Part shown: positions 44,801 through 58,174 of the stretch, in pieces
How positions within the stretch are numbered: position 1 is the first letter of the stretch
Layout: each line of letters begins with the position of its first letter
Origin: Mixophyes australis
Taxonomy: Eukaryota; Chordata; Amphibia; Anura; Limnodynastidae
Reading direction: 5' to 3'
Length of the DNA: 64,000 nucleotides
Assembly (NCBI GenBank): GCA_036250195.1
Contig: JAVHZZ010000016.1
Location: forward strand, 744,001-808,000
Made by a program: the position numbers and the translations under genes
Notes under the pieces: model-generated
The model's input: only the letters and a program-made list of their open reading frames with translations
Database searches by the model: none
Told to the model about the DNA's origin: nothing

Positions 44801-45610
44801 ATGAATCATGAAATGAATCAAGAATCAGGAATCGAATCATGAATCATGAATCATGAATAATGAATCGAATCATGAATCATGAATTGAATCATGAATTATG
44901 GATCGAAACACGAATCATAAAATGAATCATGAAACGAATCATAAATCATTAATCATGAATCGAATCATGAATCATGAATTAAATCATGAATCATGAATTG
45001 AATCATAAATCATGAATTGAATCATGAATCATGATTTGAATCATGAATCATGAATCATGAATTGAATCATGAATCATGAATTGAATCATGAAACATGAAT
45101 CATGAATTATGAATCATGAATCATGAATTGAATCATGAATCATGAATCGAATCATGAATCATGAATCGAATCATGAATCATGAAATGAATCATGAATTGA
45201 ATTATGAATCATGAATTGAATCATGAATCATGAATTGAATCATGAATCATGAATCATGAATTGAATCATGAATCATGAATTGAATCATGAATCATGAATT
45301 GAATCATGAATCATGAATTGAATCATGAATTGAATCATGAATCATGAATCGAATCATGAATCATGAATTGAATCATGAATCATGAATCATGAATCGAATC
45401 ATGAATTATGAATCATAATTCGAATCATGAATCATGAATCATAAATCGAATAATGAATTATGAATCATGAATCATGAATCGAATCATGAATCATGAATCA
45501 TGAATTGAATCATGAATCATGAATTGAATCATGAATCGAATCATGAATCATGAATCATGAATTGAATCATGAATCATAAATCGAATCATGAATCATGAAT
45601 TGAATCATGA
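41821..45610. repeat. ~3.54-kb right-domain unit, full copy (C)
   Basis: Marker order is GAAAATAATC 42074, GAAACACG 42680, CTTTAATC then GAATCCAATC near 42,720, TTTGTATCATATTTC 43101, GATCAAT 43258, GAAACAATAATC 43594, GGAAGCTCG 44162 and GGATCGAAACACG 44905. The next copy of GAAAATAATC is at 45616 (offset 3542). The same ordered set returns at 55280-58174 with offsets of 13.14-13.21 kb. Copies D (45616) and E (47455) repeat its first part. No non-satellite sequence is seen. Confidence 0.8.
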
Positions 45611-45615
45611 ATCAT

Positions 45616-47454
45616 GAAAATAATCATGAATCATGAATATAATCATGAATCATGAATATAATCATGAATCATGAATTGCATCATGAATCATGAATTGAAT
45701 CATGAATCATTAATCATGAATTAAATCATGAATCATGAATCATGAAATGAATCATGAATTGAATCATGAATCATGGAATGAATCATGAATTTAATCATGA
45801 ATCATGAAATGAATCATGAATTGAATCATGAATTGAATCATGAATCATGAATAATGAATTGAATTATGAATCATGAAATGAATCATGAATTGAATCATGA
45901 ATCATGAATTATGAATCATGAATCATGAATTGAATCATAAATTGAATCATAAATCATGAATTGAATCATGAATCATGAATCGAATCATAAATCATGAATT
46001 GAATCATAAATAATGAATCATGAATCATGAATTGAATCATAAATCATGAATTGAATCATGAATCATGAACTGAATCATTAATCATGAATCATGAATTGAA
46101 TCATGAATTATGAATCATGAATCATGAATCGAATCAAGAATCATGAATCGAAACATGAATCATGAATCATGAATAATGAATCGAATCATAAATCATGAAT
46201 TAAATCATGAATTATGAATCGAAACACGAATCATGAAATGAATTATGAAACGAATCATAAATCTTTAATCATGAATCCAATCCTGAATCATAAATTAAAT
46301 TATGAATCATGAATTGAATCATAAATCATGAATTGAATCATGAATCATGATTTGAATCATGATTTGAATCATGAATCATGAATCATGAATCGAATTATGA
46401 ATCATGAAATGAATCACCAATCATGAATCATGAATTTAATCATCAATCATGAATCATGAATTGAATCATGAATCATAAATCGAATCATGAATCATGAATT
46501 GAATCATGAATCATGAATCATGAATCGAATCATGAATCATGAATCATGAATCGAATCATGAATCATGAATTGAATCATGAATCATGAATCATGAATTGAA
46601 TCATGAATCATGAATCGAATCATGAAACATGAATTGAATCATGAATCATGATTTGTATCATATTTCATGAATTGCATCATGAATCATGAATTGAATCATG
46701 AATCATTAATCATGAATTGAATCATGAAGCGAATCATAATTCATGAATCATGAATTGAATCATGAATCATGAATTGAATCATGAATCATGAATTGAATCA
46801 TGAATTGATCAATAAATCATGAATCATGAATTGAATCATGAATCATAAATCGAATCATGAATCATGAATCGAATCATGAATCATGAATCATGAATCATGA
46901 ATCATTAACTGAATCATGAATTGAATCATGAATCATGAATCATGAATTGAATCATGAATCATGAAACGAAACATGAATCATAAATTGAATCATGAATCAT
47001 GAATCATGAATCGAATCATGAATCATGAATTGAATCATGAATCATGAATCATGAATCATGAATCATGAATCATGAATCATGAATCATGAATCATGAATCG
47101 AATCATGAATCATGAATTGAATCATGAATCATGAATTCAATCATGAAACAATAATCATGAATTGAATTATGAATTATGAATCATGAATCATGAATCGAAT
47201 CATGAATCATGAATCGAATCATGAATCATGAATCATGAATCGAATCATGAATTATGAATCATAATTCGAATCATGAATCATGAATCATAAATCGAATAAT
47301 GAATTATGAATCATGAATCATGAATCGAATCATGAATCATGAATTGAATCATGAATCATGAATTGAATCATGAATCGAATCATGAATCATGAATCATGAA
47401 TTGAATCATGAATCATAAATTGAATCATGAATCATGAATTGAATCATGAATCAT
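45616..47454. repeat. 1.84-kb truncated right-domain unit (D)
   Basis: This repeats the first half of unit C: GAAAATAATC 45616, GAAACACG 46221 (offset 3541), TTTGTATC 46650 (3549), GATCAAT 46807 (3549), GAAACAATAATC 47145 (3551). It then passes straight to the end words of the unit and to the next GAAAATAATC at 47455, without a GGAAGCTCG or GGATCGAAAC segment. Like the truncated super-unit at 16.8-18.7 kb, it lies between fuller copies and joins a beginning to an end. Confidence 0.8.
47032..47094. repeat. Nine perfect GAATCAT heptamers in tandem
   Basis: The longest pure heptamer run I noticed: nine GAATCAT copies between a GAATT (47027-47031) and a GAATC (47095-47099). Sister copies at 43483, near 48850 and near 51632 have three heptamers, one GAATC pentamer and five heptamers. 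The pentamer at 43504-43508 corresponds to the heptamer at 47053-47059: it gained two bases (AT). Confidence 0.9.
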
Positions 47455-48101
47455 GAAAATAATCATGAATCATGAATATAATCATGAATCATGAATATAA
47501 TCATGAATCATGAATTGCATCATGAATCATGAATTGAATCATGAATCATTAATCATGAATTAAATCATGAATCATGAATCATGAAATGAATCATGAATTG
47601 AATCATGAATCATGGAATGAATCATGAATTGAATCATAATTCATGAAATGAATCATGAATTGAATCATGAATTGAATCATGAATCATGAATAATGAATTG
47701 AATTATGAATCATGAAATGAATCATGAATTGAATCATGAATCATGAATTATGAATCATGAATCATGAATTGAATCATAAATTGAATCATAAATCATGAAT
47801 TGAATCATGAATCATGAATCGAATCATAAATCATGAATTGAATCATAAATAATGAATCATGAATCATGAATTGAATCATAAATCATGAATTGAATCATGA
47901 ATCATGAACTGAATCATTAATCATGAATCATGAATTGAATCATGAATTATGAATCATGAATCATGAATCGAATCAAGAATCATGAATCGAAACATGAATC
48001 ATGAATCATGAATAATGAATCGAATCATAAATCATGAATTAAATCATAAATTATGAATCGAAACACGAATCATGAAATGAATTATGAAACGAATCATAAA
48101 T
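47455..48101. repeat. Start of right-domain unit E
   Basis: GAAAATAATC (47455) through GAAACACG (48060) repeats 42074-42680 and 45616-46221 with offset 1839 from D. It ends at the CATAAATC word directly before CTTTAATC at 48102, which is the start of the younger tandem duplication described next. Confidence 0.75.
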
Positions 48102-50870
48102 CTTTAATCATGAATCCAATCATGAATCATAAATTAAATTATGAATCATGAATTGAATCATAAATCATGAATTGAATCATGAATCATGATTTGAATCATG
48201 ATTTGAATCATGAATCATGAATCATGAATCGAATCATGAATCATGAAATGAATCATCAATCATGAATCATGAATTTAATCATCAATCATGAATCATGAAT
48301 TGAATCATGAATCATAAATCGAATCATGAATCATGAATTGAATCATGAATCATGAATCATGAATCGAATCATGAATCATGAATCATGAATCATGAATTGA
48401 ATCATGAATCATGAATCATGAATTGAATCATGAATCATGAATCGAATCATGAAACATGAATTGAATCATGAATCATGATTTGTATCATATTTCATGAATT
48501 GCATCATGAATCATGAATTGAATCATGAATCATTAATCATGAATTGAATCATGAAGCGAATCATAATTCATGAATCATGAATTGAATCATGAATCATGAA
48601 TTGAATCATGAATCATGAATTGAATCATGAATTGATCAATAAATCATGAATCATGAATTGAATCATGAATCATAAATCGAATCATGAATAATGAATCGAA
48701 TCATGAATCATGAATCATGAACTGAATCATGAATTGAATCATAAATCATGAATCATGAATTGAATCATGAATCATGAATCGAAACATGAATCATAAATTG
48801 AATCATGAATCATGAATCATGAATCGAATCATGAATCATGAATTGAATCATGAATCATGAATCATGAATCGAATCATGAATCATGAATCATGAATCATGA
48901 ATCATGAATCGAATCATGAATCATGAATTGAATCATGAATCATGAATCGAATCATGAATCATGAATCGAATCATGAATCATGAAATGAATCATGAATTGA
49001 ATCATGAATCATGAATTGAATCATGAATTGAATCATGAATCATGAATTGAATCATGAATCATGAATCATGAATTGAATCATGAATCATGAATCGAATCAT
49101 GAATCTCGAATCATGAATTGAATCATAAATCATGAATTGAATCATGAATTGAATCATGAATTGAATCATGAATCATGAATCGAATCATGAATCATGAATC
49201 GAATCATGAATTATGAATCATGAATCGAATCATGAATCATGAATTGAATCATGAATCATGAATTAAATCATGAATCATGAATCATAAATCGAATAATGAA
49301 TTATGAATCATGAATCATGAATCGAATCATGAATCATGAATCATGAATTGAATCATGAATCATGAATCATGAATTGAATCATGAATCGAATCATGAATCA
49401 TGAATCATGAATTGAATCATGAATCATAATTCGAATCAGGAAGCTCGAATCATGAATTGAATCATGAATCATGAATTGAATCATGAATTGAATCATAAAT
49501 CATGAATCATGAATTGAATCATGAATCAAAAATCGAATCATGAATCATGAATTGCATCATGAATCATGAATTGAATCATGAATCATTAATCATGAATTAA
49601 ATCATGAATCATAATTCATGAAATGAATCATAATTCATGAAATGAATCATGAATTGAATCATGAATCATGAATTGAATTGAATCATGAATCATGAATAAT
49701 GAATTGAATCATGAATCATGAAATGAATCATGAATTGAATCATGAATCATGAATAATGAATTGAATCATGAATGATGAAATGAATCATGAATTGAATCAT
49801 GAATCATGAATTATGAATCATGAATCATGAATTGAATCATGAATCATGAATCGAATCATGAATCATGAATTGAATCATAAATCATGAATCATGAATCATG
49901 AATTGAATCATGAATCATGAATTGAATCATTAATCATGAACTGAATCATTAATCATGAATCATGAATCATGAATTGAATCATGAATTATGAATCATGAAT
50001 CATGAATCGAATCATGAATCGAAACATGAATCATAAATTGAATCATGAATCATGAATCATGAAATGAATCAAGAATCAGGAATCGAATCATGAATCATGA
50101 ATCATGAATAATGAATCGAATCATGAATCATGAATTGAATCATGAATTATGGATCGAAACACGAATCATAAAATGAATCATGAAACGAATCATAAATCAT
50201 TAATCATGAATCGAATCATGAATCATGAATTAAATCATGAATCATGAATTGAATCATAAATCATGAATTGAATCATGAATCATGATTTGAATCATGAATC
50301 ATGAATCATGAATCATGAATCGAATCATGAATCATGAATTGAATCATGAATCATGAACTGAATCATGAATCATGAATCATGAATCATGAATTGAATCATG
50401 AATTATGAATCATGAATCATGAATCGAATCATGAATCATGAATCGAAACATGAATCATGAATCAAATCATGAATCATGAATCATGAATCAAATCATGAAT
50501 CATGATTTTAATCATGAATCATGAATCATGAATTGAATCATGAATCATGAATCGAATCATGAATCATGAATCATGAATAATGAATCGAAACACGAATCAT
50601 GAAATGAATTATAAAACGAATCATAAATCATTAATCATGAATCGAATCATGAATCATAAATTAAATCATGAATCATGAATTGAATCATAAATCATGAATT
50701 GAATCATGAATCATGATTTGAATCATGATTTGAATCATGAATCATGAATCATGAATCATGAATCATGAATCGAATCATGTATCATGAATTGAATCATGAA
50801 TCATGAATCGAATCATGAATCTCGAATCATGAATTGAATCATGAATTGAATCATGGATTGAATCATAAAT
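48102..50870. repeat. 2.77-kb tandem duplication, copy 1
   Basis: This starts at CTTTAATC (48102) and ends in GGATTGAATCATAAAT at 50,870. Markers are TTTGTATC 48477, GATCAAT 48634, GGAAGCTCG 49439, a GAATT-GAATT pentamer pair at 49670, GGATCGAAACACG 50156 and GAAACACG 50587. Matching positions in copy 2 are 51259 (offset 2782), 51415 (2781), 52487 (3048), 52718 (3048), 53197 (3041) and 53628 (3041). In the last 1.4 kb I saw only one lost heptamer and one clear substitution between copies, so this is one of the youngest events in the window. Confidence 0.85.
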
Positions 50871-53800
50871 CTTTAATCATGAATCCAATCATGAATCATA
50901 AATTAAATTATGAATCATGAATTGAATCATAAATCATGAATTGAATCATGAATCATGATTTGAATCATGATTTGAATCATGAATCATGAATCATGAATCG
51001 AATCATGAATCATGAAATGAATCATCAATCATGAATCATGAATTTAATCATCAATCATGAATCATGAATTGAATCATGAATCATAAATCGAATCATGAAT
51101 CATGAATTGAATCATGAATCATGAATCATGAATCGAATCATGAATCATGAATCATGAATCGAATCATGAATCATGAATTGAATCATGAATCATGAATCAT
51201 GAATTGAATCATGAATCATGAATCGAATCATGAAACATGAATTGAATCATGAATCATGATTTGTATCATATTTCATGAATTGCATCATGAATCATGAATT
51301 GAATCATGAATCATTAATCATGAATTGAATCATGAAGCGAATCATAATTCATGAATCATGAATTGAATCATGAATCATGAATTGAATCATGAATCATGAA
51401 TTGAATCATGAATTGATCAATAAATCATGAATCATGAATTGAATCATGAATCATAAATCGAATCATGAATAATGAATCGAATCATGAATCATGAATCATG
51501 AACTGAATCATGAATTGAATCATAAATCATGAATCATGAATTGAATCATGAATCATGAATCGAAACATGAATCATAAATTGAATCATGAATCATGAATCA
51601 TGAATCGAATCATGAATCATGAATTGAATCATGAATCATGAATCATGAATCGAATCATGAATCATGAATCATGAATCATGAATCATGAATCGAATCATGA
51701 ATCATGAATTGAATCATGAATCATGAATTCAATCATGAAACAATAATCATGAATTGAATTATGAATTATGAATCATGAATCATGAATCGAATCATGAATC
51801 ATGAATCGAATCATGAATCATGAATCATGAATCGAATCATGAATCATGAATCATGAATCATGAATCATGAATCGAATCATGAATCATGAATTGAATCATG
51901 AATCATGAATTCAATCATGAAACAATAATCATGAATTGAATTATGAATTATGAATCATGAATCATGAATCGAATCATGAATCATGAATCGAATCATGAAT
52001 CATGAATCGAATCATGAATCATGAATCGAATCATGAATCATGAAATGAATCATGAATTGAATCATGAATCATGAATTGAATCATGAATCATGAATTGAAT
52101 CATGAATCATGAATCATGAATTGAATCATGAATCATGAATCGAATCATGAATCTCGAATCATGAATTGAATCATAAATCATGAATTGAATCATGAATTGA
52201 ATCATGAATTGAATCATGAATCATGAATCGAATCATGAATCATGAATCGAATCATGAATTATGAATCATGAATCGAATCATGAATCATGAATTGAATCAT
52301 GAATCATGAATTAAATCATGAATCATGAATCATAAATCGAATAATGAATTATGAATCATGAATCATGAATCGAATCATGAATCATGAATCATGAATTGAA
52401 TCATGAATCATGAATCATGAATTGAATCATGAATCGAATCATGAATCATGAATCATGAATTGAATCATGAATCATAATTCGAATCAGGAAGCTCGAATCA
52501 TGAATTGAATCATGAATCATGAATTGAATCATGAATTGAATCATAAATCATGAATCATGAATTGAATCATGAATCAAAAATCGAATCATGAATCATGAAT
52601 TGCATCATGAATCATGAATTGAATCATGAATCATTAATCATGAATTAAATCATGAATCATAATTCATGAAATGAATCATAATTCATGAAATGAATCATGA
52701 ATTGAATCATGAATCATGAATTGAATTGAATCATGAATCATGAATAATGAATTGAATCATGAATCATGAAATGAATCATGAATTGAATCATGAATCATGA
52801 ATAATGAATTGAATCATGAATGATGAAATGAATCATGAATTGAATCATGAATCATGAATTATGAATCATGAATCATGAATTGAATCATGAATCATGAATC
52901 GAATCATGAATCATGAATTGAATCATAAATCATGAATCATGAATCATGAATTGAATCATGAATCATGAATTGAATCATTAATCATGAACTGAATCATTAA
53001 TCATGAATCATGAATCATGAATTGAATCATGAATTATGAATCATGAATCATGAATCGAATCATGAATCGAAACATGAATCATAAATTGAATCATGAATCA
53101 TGAATCATGAAATGAATCAAGAATCAGGAATCGAATCATGAATCATGAATCATGAATAATGAATCGAATCATGAATTGAATCATGAATTATGGATCGAAA
53201 CACGAATCATAAAATGAATCATGAAACGAATCATAAATCATTAATCATGAATCGAATCATGAATCATGAATTAAATCATGAATCATGAATTGAATCATAA
53301 ATCATGAATTGAATAATGAATCATGATTTGAATCATGAATCATGAATCATGAATCATGAATCGAATCATGAATCATGAATTGAATCATGAATCATGAACT
53401 GAATCATGAATCATGAATCATGAATCATGAATTGAATCATGAATTATGAATCATGAATCATGAATCGAATCATGAATCATGAATCGAAACATGAATCATG
53501 AATCAAATCATGAATCATGAATCATGAATCAAATCATGAATCATGATTTTAATCATGAATCATGAATCATGAATTGAATCATGAATCATGAATCGAATCA
53601 TGAATCATGAATCATGAATAATGAATCGAAACACGAATCATGAAATGAATTATAAAACGAATCATAAATCATTAATCATGAATCGAATCATGAATCATAA
53701 ATTAAATCATGAATCATGAATTGAATCATAAATCATGAATTGAATCATGAATCATGATTTGAATCATGATTTGAATCATGAATCATGAATCATGAATCAT

Positions 53801-53911
53801 GAATCATGAATCGAATCATGTATCATGAATTGAATCATGAATCATGAATCGAATCATGAATCTCGAATCATGAATTGAATCATGAATTGAATCATGGATT
53901 GAATCATAAAT
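50871..53911. repeat. 3.04-kb tandem duplication, copy 2
   Basis: Second copy of 48102-50870. The junction at 50,870/50,871 joins the unit end (GGATTGAATCATAAAT) to the unit start (CTTTAATCATG). Outside the junction each side continues differently: CATAAATC is followed by TTTAATC at 48,102 and by ATGAATC at 53,912. It is longer than copy 1 mainly because of a ~266-bp gain near 51.7-52.0 kb containing two GAAACAATAATC words. One GAATCAT became GAATAAT near 53,313 (private to this copy), and one heptamer is missing near 53,175. Confidence 0.85.
51660..52000. repeat. 181-bp-spaced local duplication
   Basis: GAAACAATAATCATG, preceded by GAATTCAATC, occurs at 51738 and again at 51919 (181 bp apart), with the same following GAATTATG GAATTATG words. 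Other right-domain units have one copy (43594, 47145, 56738) or none (unit E). Extent is approximate. Confidence 0.75.
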
Positions 53912-55279
53912 CATGAATCATGAATTGAATCATGAATCATAAATCGAATCATGAATCATGAATTGAATCATGAATCATGAATCATGAATCGAATCATGAA
54001 TCATGAATCATGAATCGAATCATGAATCATGAATCATAAATCGAATCATGAATCATGAATTGAATCATGAATCATGAATCATGAATCAAATCATGAATCA
54101 TGAATCATGAATCAAATCATGAATCATGATTTTAATCATGAATCATGAATCATGAATTGAATCATGAATCATGAATCGAATCATGAAACATGAATTGAAT
54201 CATGAATCATGATTTGAATCATAATTCATGAATTGCATCATGAATCATGAATTGAATCATGAATCATTAATCATGAATTGAATCATGAAGCGAATCATAA
54301 TTCATGAATCATGAATTGATTCATGAATCGAATCATGAATTGATTCATGAATCGAATCATGAATCTCGAATCATGAATTGAATCATGAATCATGAATTGA
54401 ATCATGAATTGATCAATAAATCATGAATCATGAATTGAATCATGAATCATAAATCGAATCATGAATCATGAATCGAATCATGAATCATGAATCATGAATC
54501 ATGAATCATGAATTGAATCATGAATTGAATCATGAATCATGAATCATGAATTGAATCATGAATCTCTAATCGAAACATGGATCATAAATTGAATCATGAA
54601 TCATGAATCATGAATCATGAATCGAATCATGAATCATGAATTGAATCATGAATCATGAATCATGAATCGAATCATGAATCATGAATCATTAATCATGAAT
54701 CATGAATCGAATCATGAATCATGAATTGAATCATGAATCATGAATTGAATCATGAAACATGAATCATGAATTATGAATCATGAATCATGAATTGAATCAT
54801 GAATCATGAATCGAATCATGAATCATGAATCGAATCATGAATCATGAAATGAATCATGAATTGAATTATGAATCATGAATTGAATCATGAATCATGAATT
54901 GAATCATGAATCATGAATCATGAATTGAATCATGAATCATGAATTGAATCATGAATCATGAATTGAATCATGAATCATGAATTGAATCATGAATTGAATC
55001 ATGAATCATGAATCGAATCATGAATCATGAATTGAATCATGAATCATGAATCATGAATCGAATCATGAATTATGAATCATAATTCGAATCATGAATCATG
55101 AATCATAAATTGAATAATGAATTATGAATCATGAATCATGAATCGAATCATGAATCATGAATCATGAATTGAATCATAAATCATGAATTGAATCATGAAT
55201 CGAATCATGAATCATGAATCATGAATTGAATCATGAATCATAAATCGAATCATGAATCATGAATTGAATCATGAATCAT
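53912..55279. repeat. Right-domain segment, return of the 40-42-kb sequence
   Basis: After the tandem duplication the words match 40.0-42.07 kb: GAAGC 54287 (41138, offset 13149), GATCAAT 54411 (41238, 13173), GAAACATGG 54572 (41395, 13177). A private CTCTAATCG word at about 54,563 is not seen elsewhere. A 26-bp local repeat of GATTCATG and GAATCGAATC lies near 54,317-54,360. Nothing but satellite is present. Confidence 0.75.
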
Positions 55280-58174
55280 GAAAATAATCATGAATCATGA
55301 ATATAATCATGAATCATGAATATAATCATGAAACATGAATTGCATCATGAATCATGAATTGAATCATGAATCATTAATCATGAATTAAATCATGAATCAT
55401 GAATCATGAAATGAATCATGAATTGAATCATGAATCATGAAATGAATCATGAATTGAATCATGAATCATGAAATGAATCATGAATTGAATTATAAATTGA
55501 ATCATGAATCATGAATAATGAATTGAATCATGAATCATGAAATGAATCATGAATTGAATCATGAATCATGAATTATGAATCATGAATCATGAATTGAATC
55601 ATAAATTGAATCATAAATCATGAATTGAATCATGAATCATGAATCGAATCATAAATCATGAATTGAATCATAAATAATGAATCATGAATCATGAATTGAA
55701 TCATAAATCATGAATTGAATCATGAATCATGAACTGAATCATTAATCATGAATCATGAATTAAATCATGAATTATGAATCATGAATCATGAATCGAATCA
55801 AGAATCATGAATCGAAACATGAATCATGAATCATGAATAATGAATCGAATCATAAATCATGAATCATGAATCCAATCATGGATCATAAATTAAATGATGA
55901 ATCATGAATTGAATCATAAATCATGAATTGAATCATGAATCATGATTTGAATCATGATTTGAATCATGAATCATGAATCATGAATCATGAATCGAATCAT
56001 GAATCATGAATCATGAAATGAATCATCAATCATGAATCATGAATTTAATCATCAATCATGAATCATGAATTGAATCATGAATCATAAATCGAATCATGAA
56101 TCATGAATTGAATCATGAATCATGAATCATGAATCGAATCATGAATCATGAATCATGAATCGAATCATGAATCATGAATTGAATCATGAATCATGAATCA
56201 TGAATTGAATCATGAATCATGAATCGAATCATGAAACATGAATTGAATCATGAATCATGATTTGAATCATATTTCATGAATTGCATCATGAATCATGAAT
56301 TGAATCATGAATCATTAATCATGAATTGAATCATGAAGTGAATCATAATTCATGAATCATGAATTGAATCATGAATCATGAATTGAATCATGAATCATGA
56401 ATTGAATCATGAATTGATCAATAAATCATGAATCATGAATTGAATCATGAATCATAAATCGAATCATGAATCATGAATCAAATCATGAATCATGAATCAT
56501 GAATCATGAATTGAATCATGAATTGAATCATGAATCATGAATCATGAATTGAGTCATGAATCATGAATCGAAACATGAATCATAAATTGAATCATGAATC
56601 ATGAATCATGAATCGAATCATGAATCATGAATTGAATCATGAATCATGAATCATGAATCGAATCATGAATCATGAATCATGAATCATGAATCGAATCATG
56701 AATCATGAATTGAATCATGAATCATGAATTCAATCATGAAACAATAATCATGAATTGAATTATGAATTATGAATCATGAATCATGAATCGAATCATGAAT
56801 CATGAATCAAATCATGAATCATGAATCGAATCATGAATCATGAAATGAATCATGAATTCAATCATGAATCATGAATTCAATCATGAATCATGAATTCAAT
56901 CATGAATCATGAATTCAATCATGAATCATGAATCATGAATTGAATCATGAATCATGAATCGAATCATGAATCTCGAATCATGAATTGAATCATAAATCAT
57001 GAATTGAATCATGAATTGAATCACGAATTGAATCATGAATCATGAATCGAATCATGAATCATGAATTGAATCATGAATCATGAATCATGAATCGAATCAT
57101 GAATTATGAATCATGAATCGAATCATGAATCATGAATTGAATCATGAATCATGAATTAAATCATGAATCATGAATCATAAATCGAATAATGAATTATGAA
57201 TCATGAATCATGAATCGAATCATGAATCATGAATCATGAATTGAATCATGAATCATGAATCATGAATTGAATCATGAATCGAATCATGAATCATGAATCA
57301 TGAATTGAATCATGAATCATAATTCGAATCAGGAAGCTCGAATCATGAATTGAATCATGAATCATGAATTGAATCATGAATTGAATCATAAATCATGAAT
57401 CATAAATCATGAATCATGAATTGAATCATGAATCAAAAATCGAATCATGAATCATGAATTGCATCATGAATCATGAATTGCATCATGAATCATGAATTGA
57501 ATCATGAATCATTAATCATGAATTAAATCATGAATCATAATTCATGAAATGAATCATAATTCATGAAATGAATCATGAATTGAATCATGAATCATGAATT
57601 GAATCATGAATCATGAAATGAATCATGAATTGAATCATGAATCATGAAATGAATCATGAATTGAATCATGAATCATGAATAATGAATTGAATCATGAATC
57701 ATGAAATGAATCATGAATTGAATCATGAATCATGAATTATGAATCATGAATCATGAATTGAATCATGAATCATGAATCGAATCATGAATCATGAATTGAA
57801 TCATAAATCATGAATCATGAATCATGAATTGAATCATGAATCATGAATTGAATCATTAATCATGAACTGAATCATTAATCATGAATCATGAATCATGAAT
57901 TGAATCATGAATTATGAATCATGAATCATGAATCGAATCATGAATCATGAATCGAAACATGAATCATAAATTGAATCATGAATCATGAATCATGAAATGA
58001 ATCAAGAATCAGGAATCGAATCATGAATCATGAATCATGAATAATGAATCGAATCATGAATCATGAATTGAATCATGAATTATGGATCGAAACACGAATC
58101 ATAAAATGAATCATGAAACGAATCATAAATCATTAATCATGAATCGAATCATGAATCATGAATTAAATCATGAA
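55280..58174. repeat. Right-domain unit G (copy of C, 13.1-13.2 kb away)
   Basis: Markers are GAAAATAATC 55280 (42074, offset 13206), GATTTGAATCATATTTC 56259 (43101, 13158), GAAACAATAATC 56738 (43594, 13144), GGAAGCTCG 57332 (44162, 13170) and GGATCGAAACACG with GAAAC at 58089 (44905, 13184). It lacks the GAAACACG/CTTTAATC landmark: between GAATAATG (55835) and GAATCC (55868) there are 33 bp, against 102 bp in D (46171-46273), a 69-bp loss. A GTATC word of C is GAATC here. Several GAATTCAATC words are clustered near 56,850-56,920. Confidence 0.8.
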
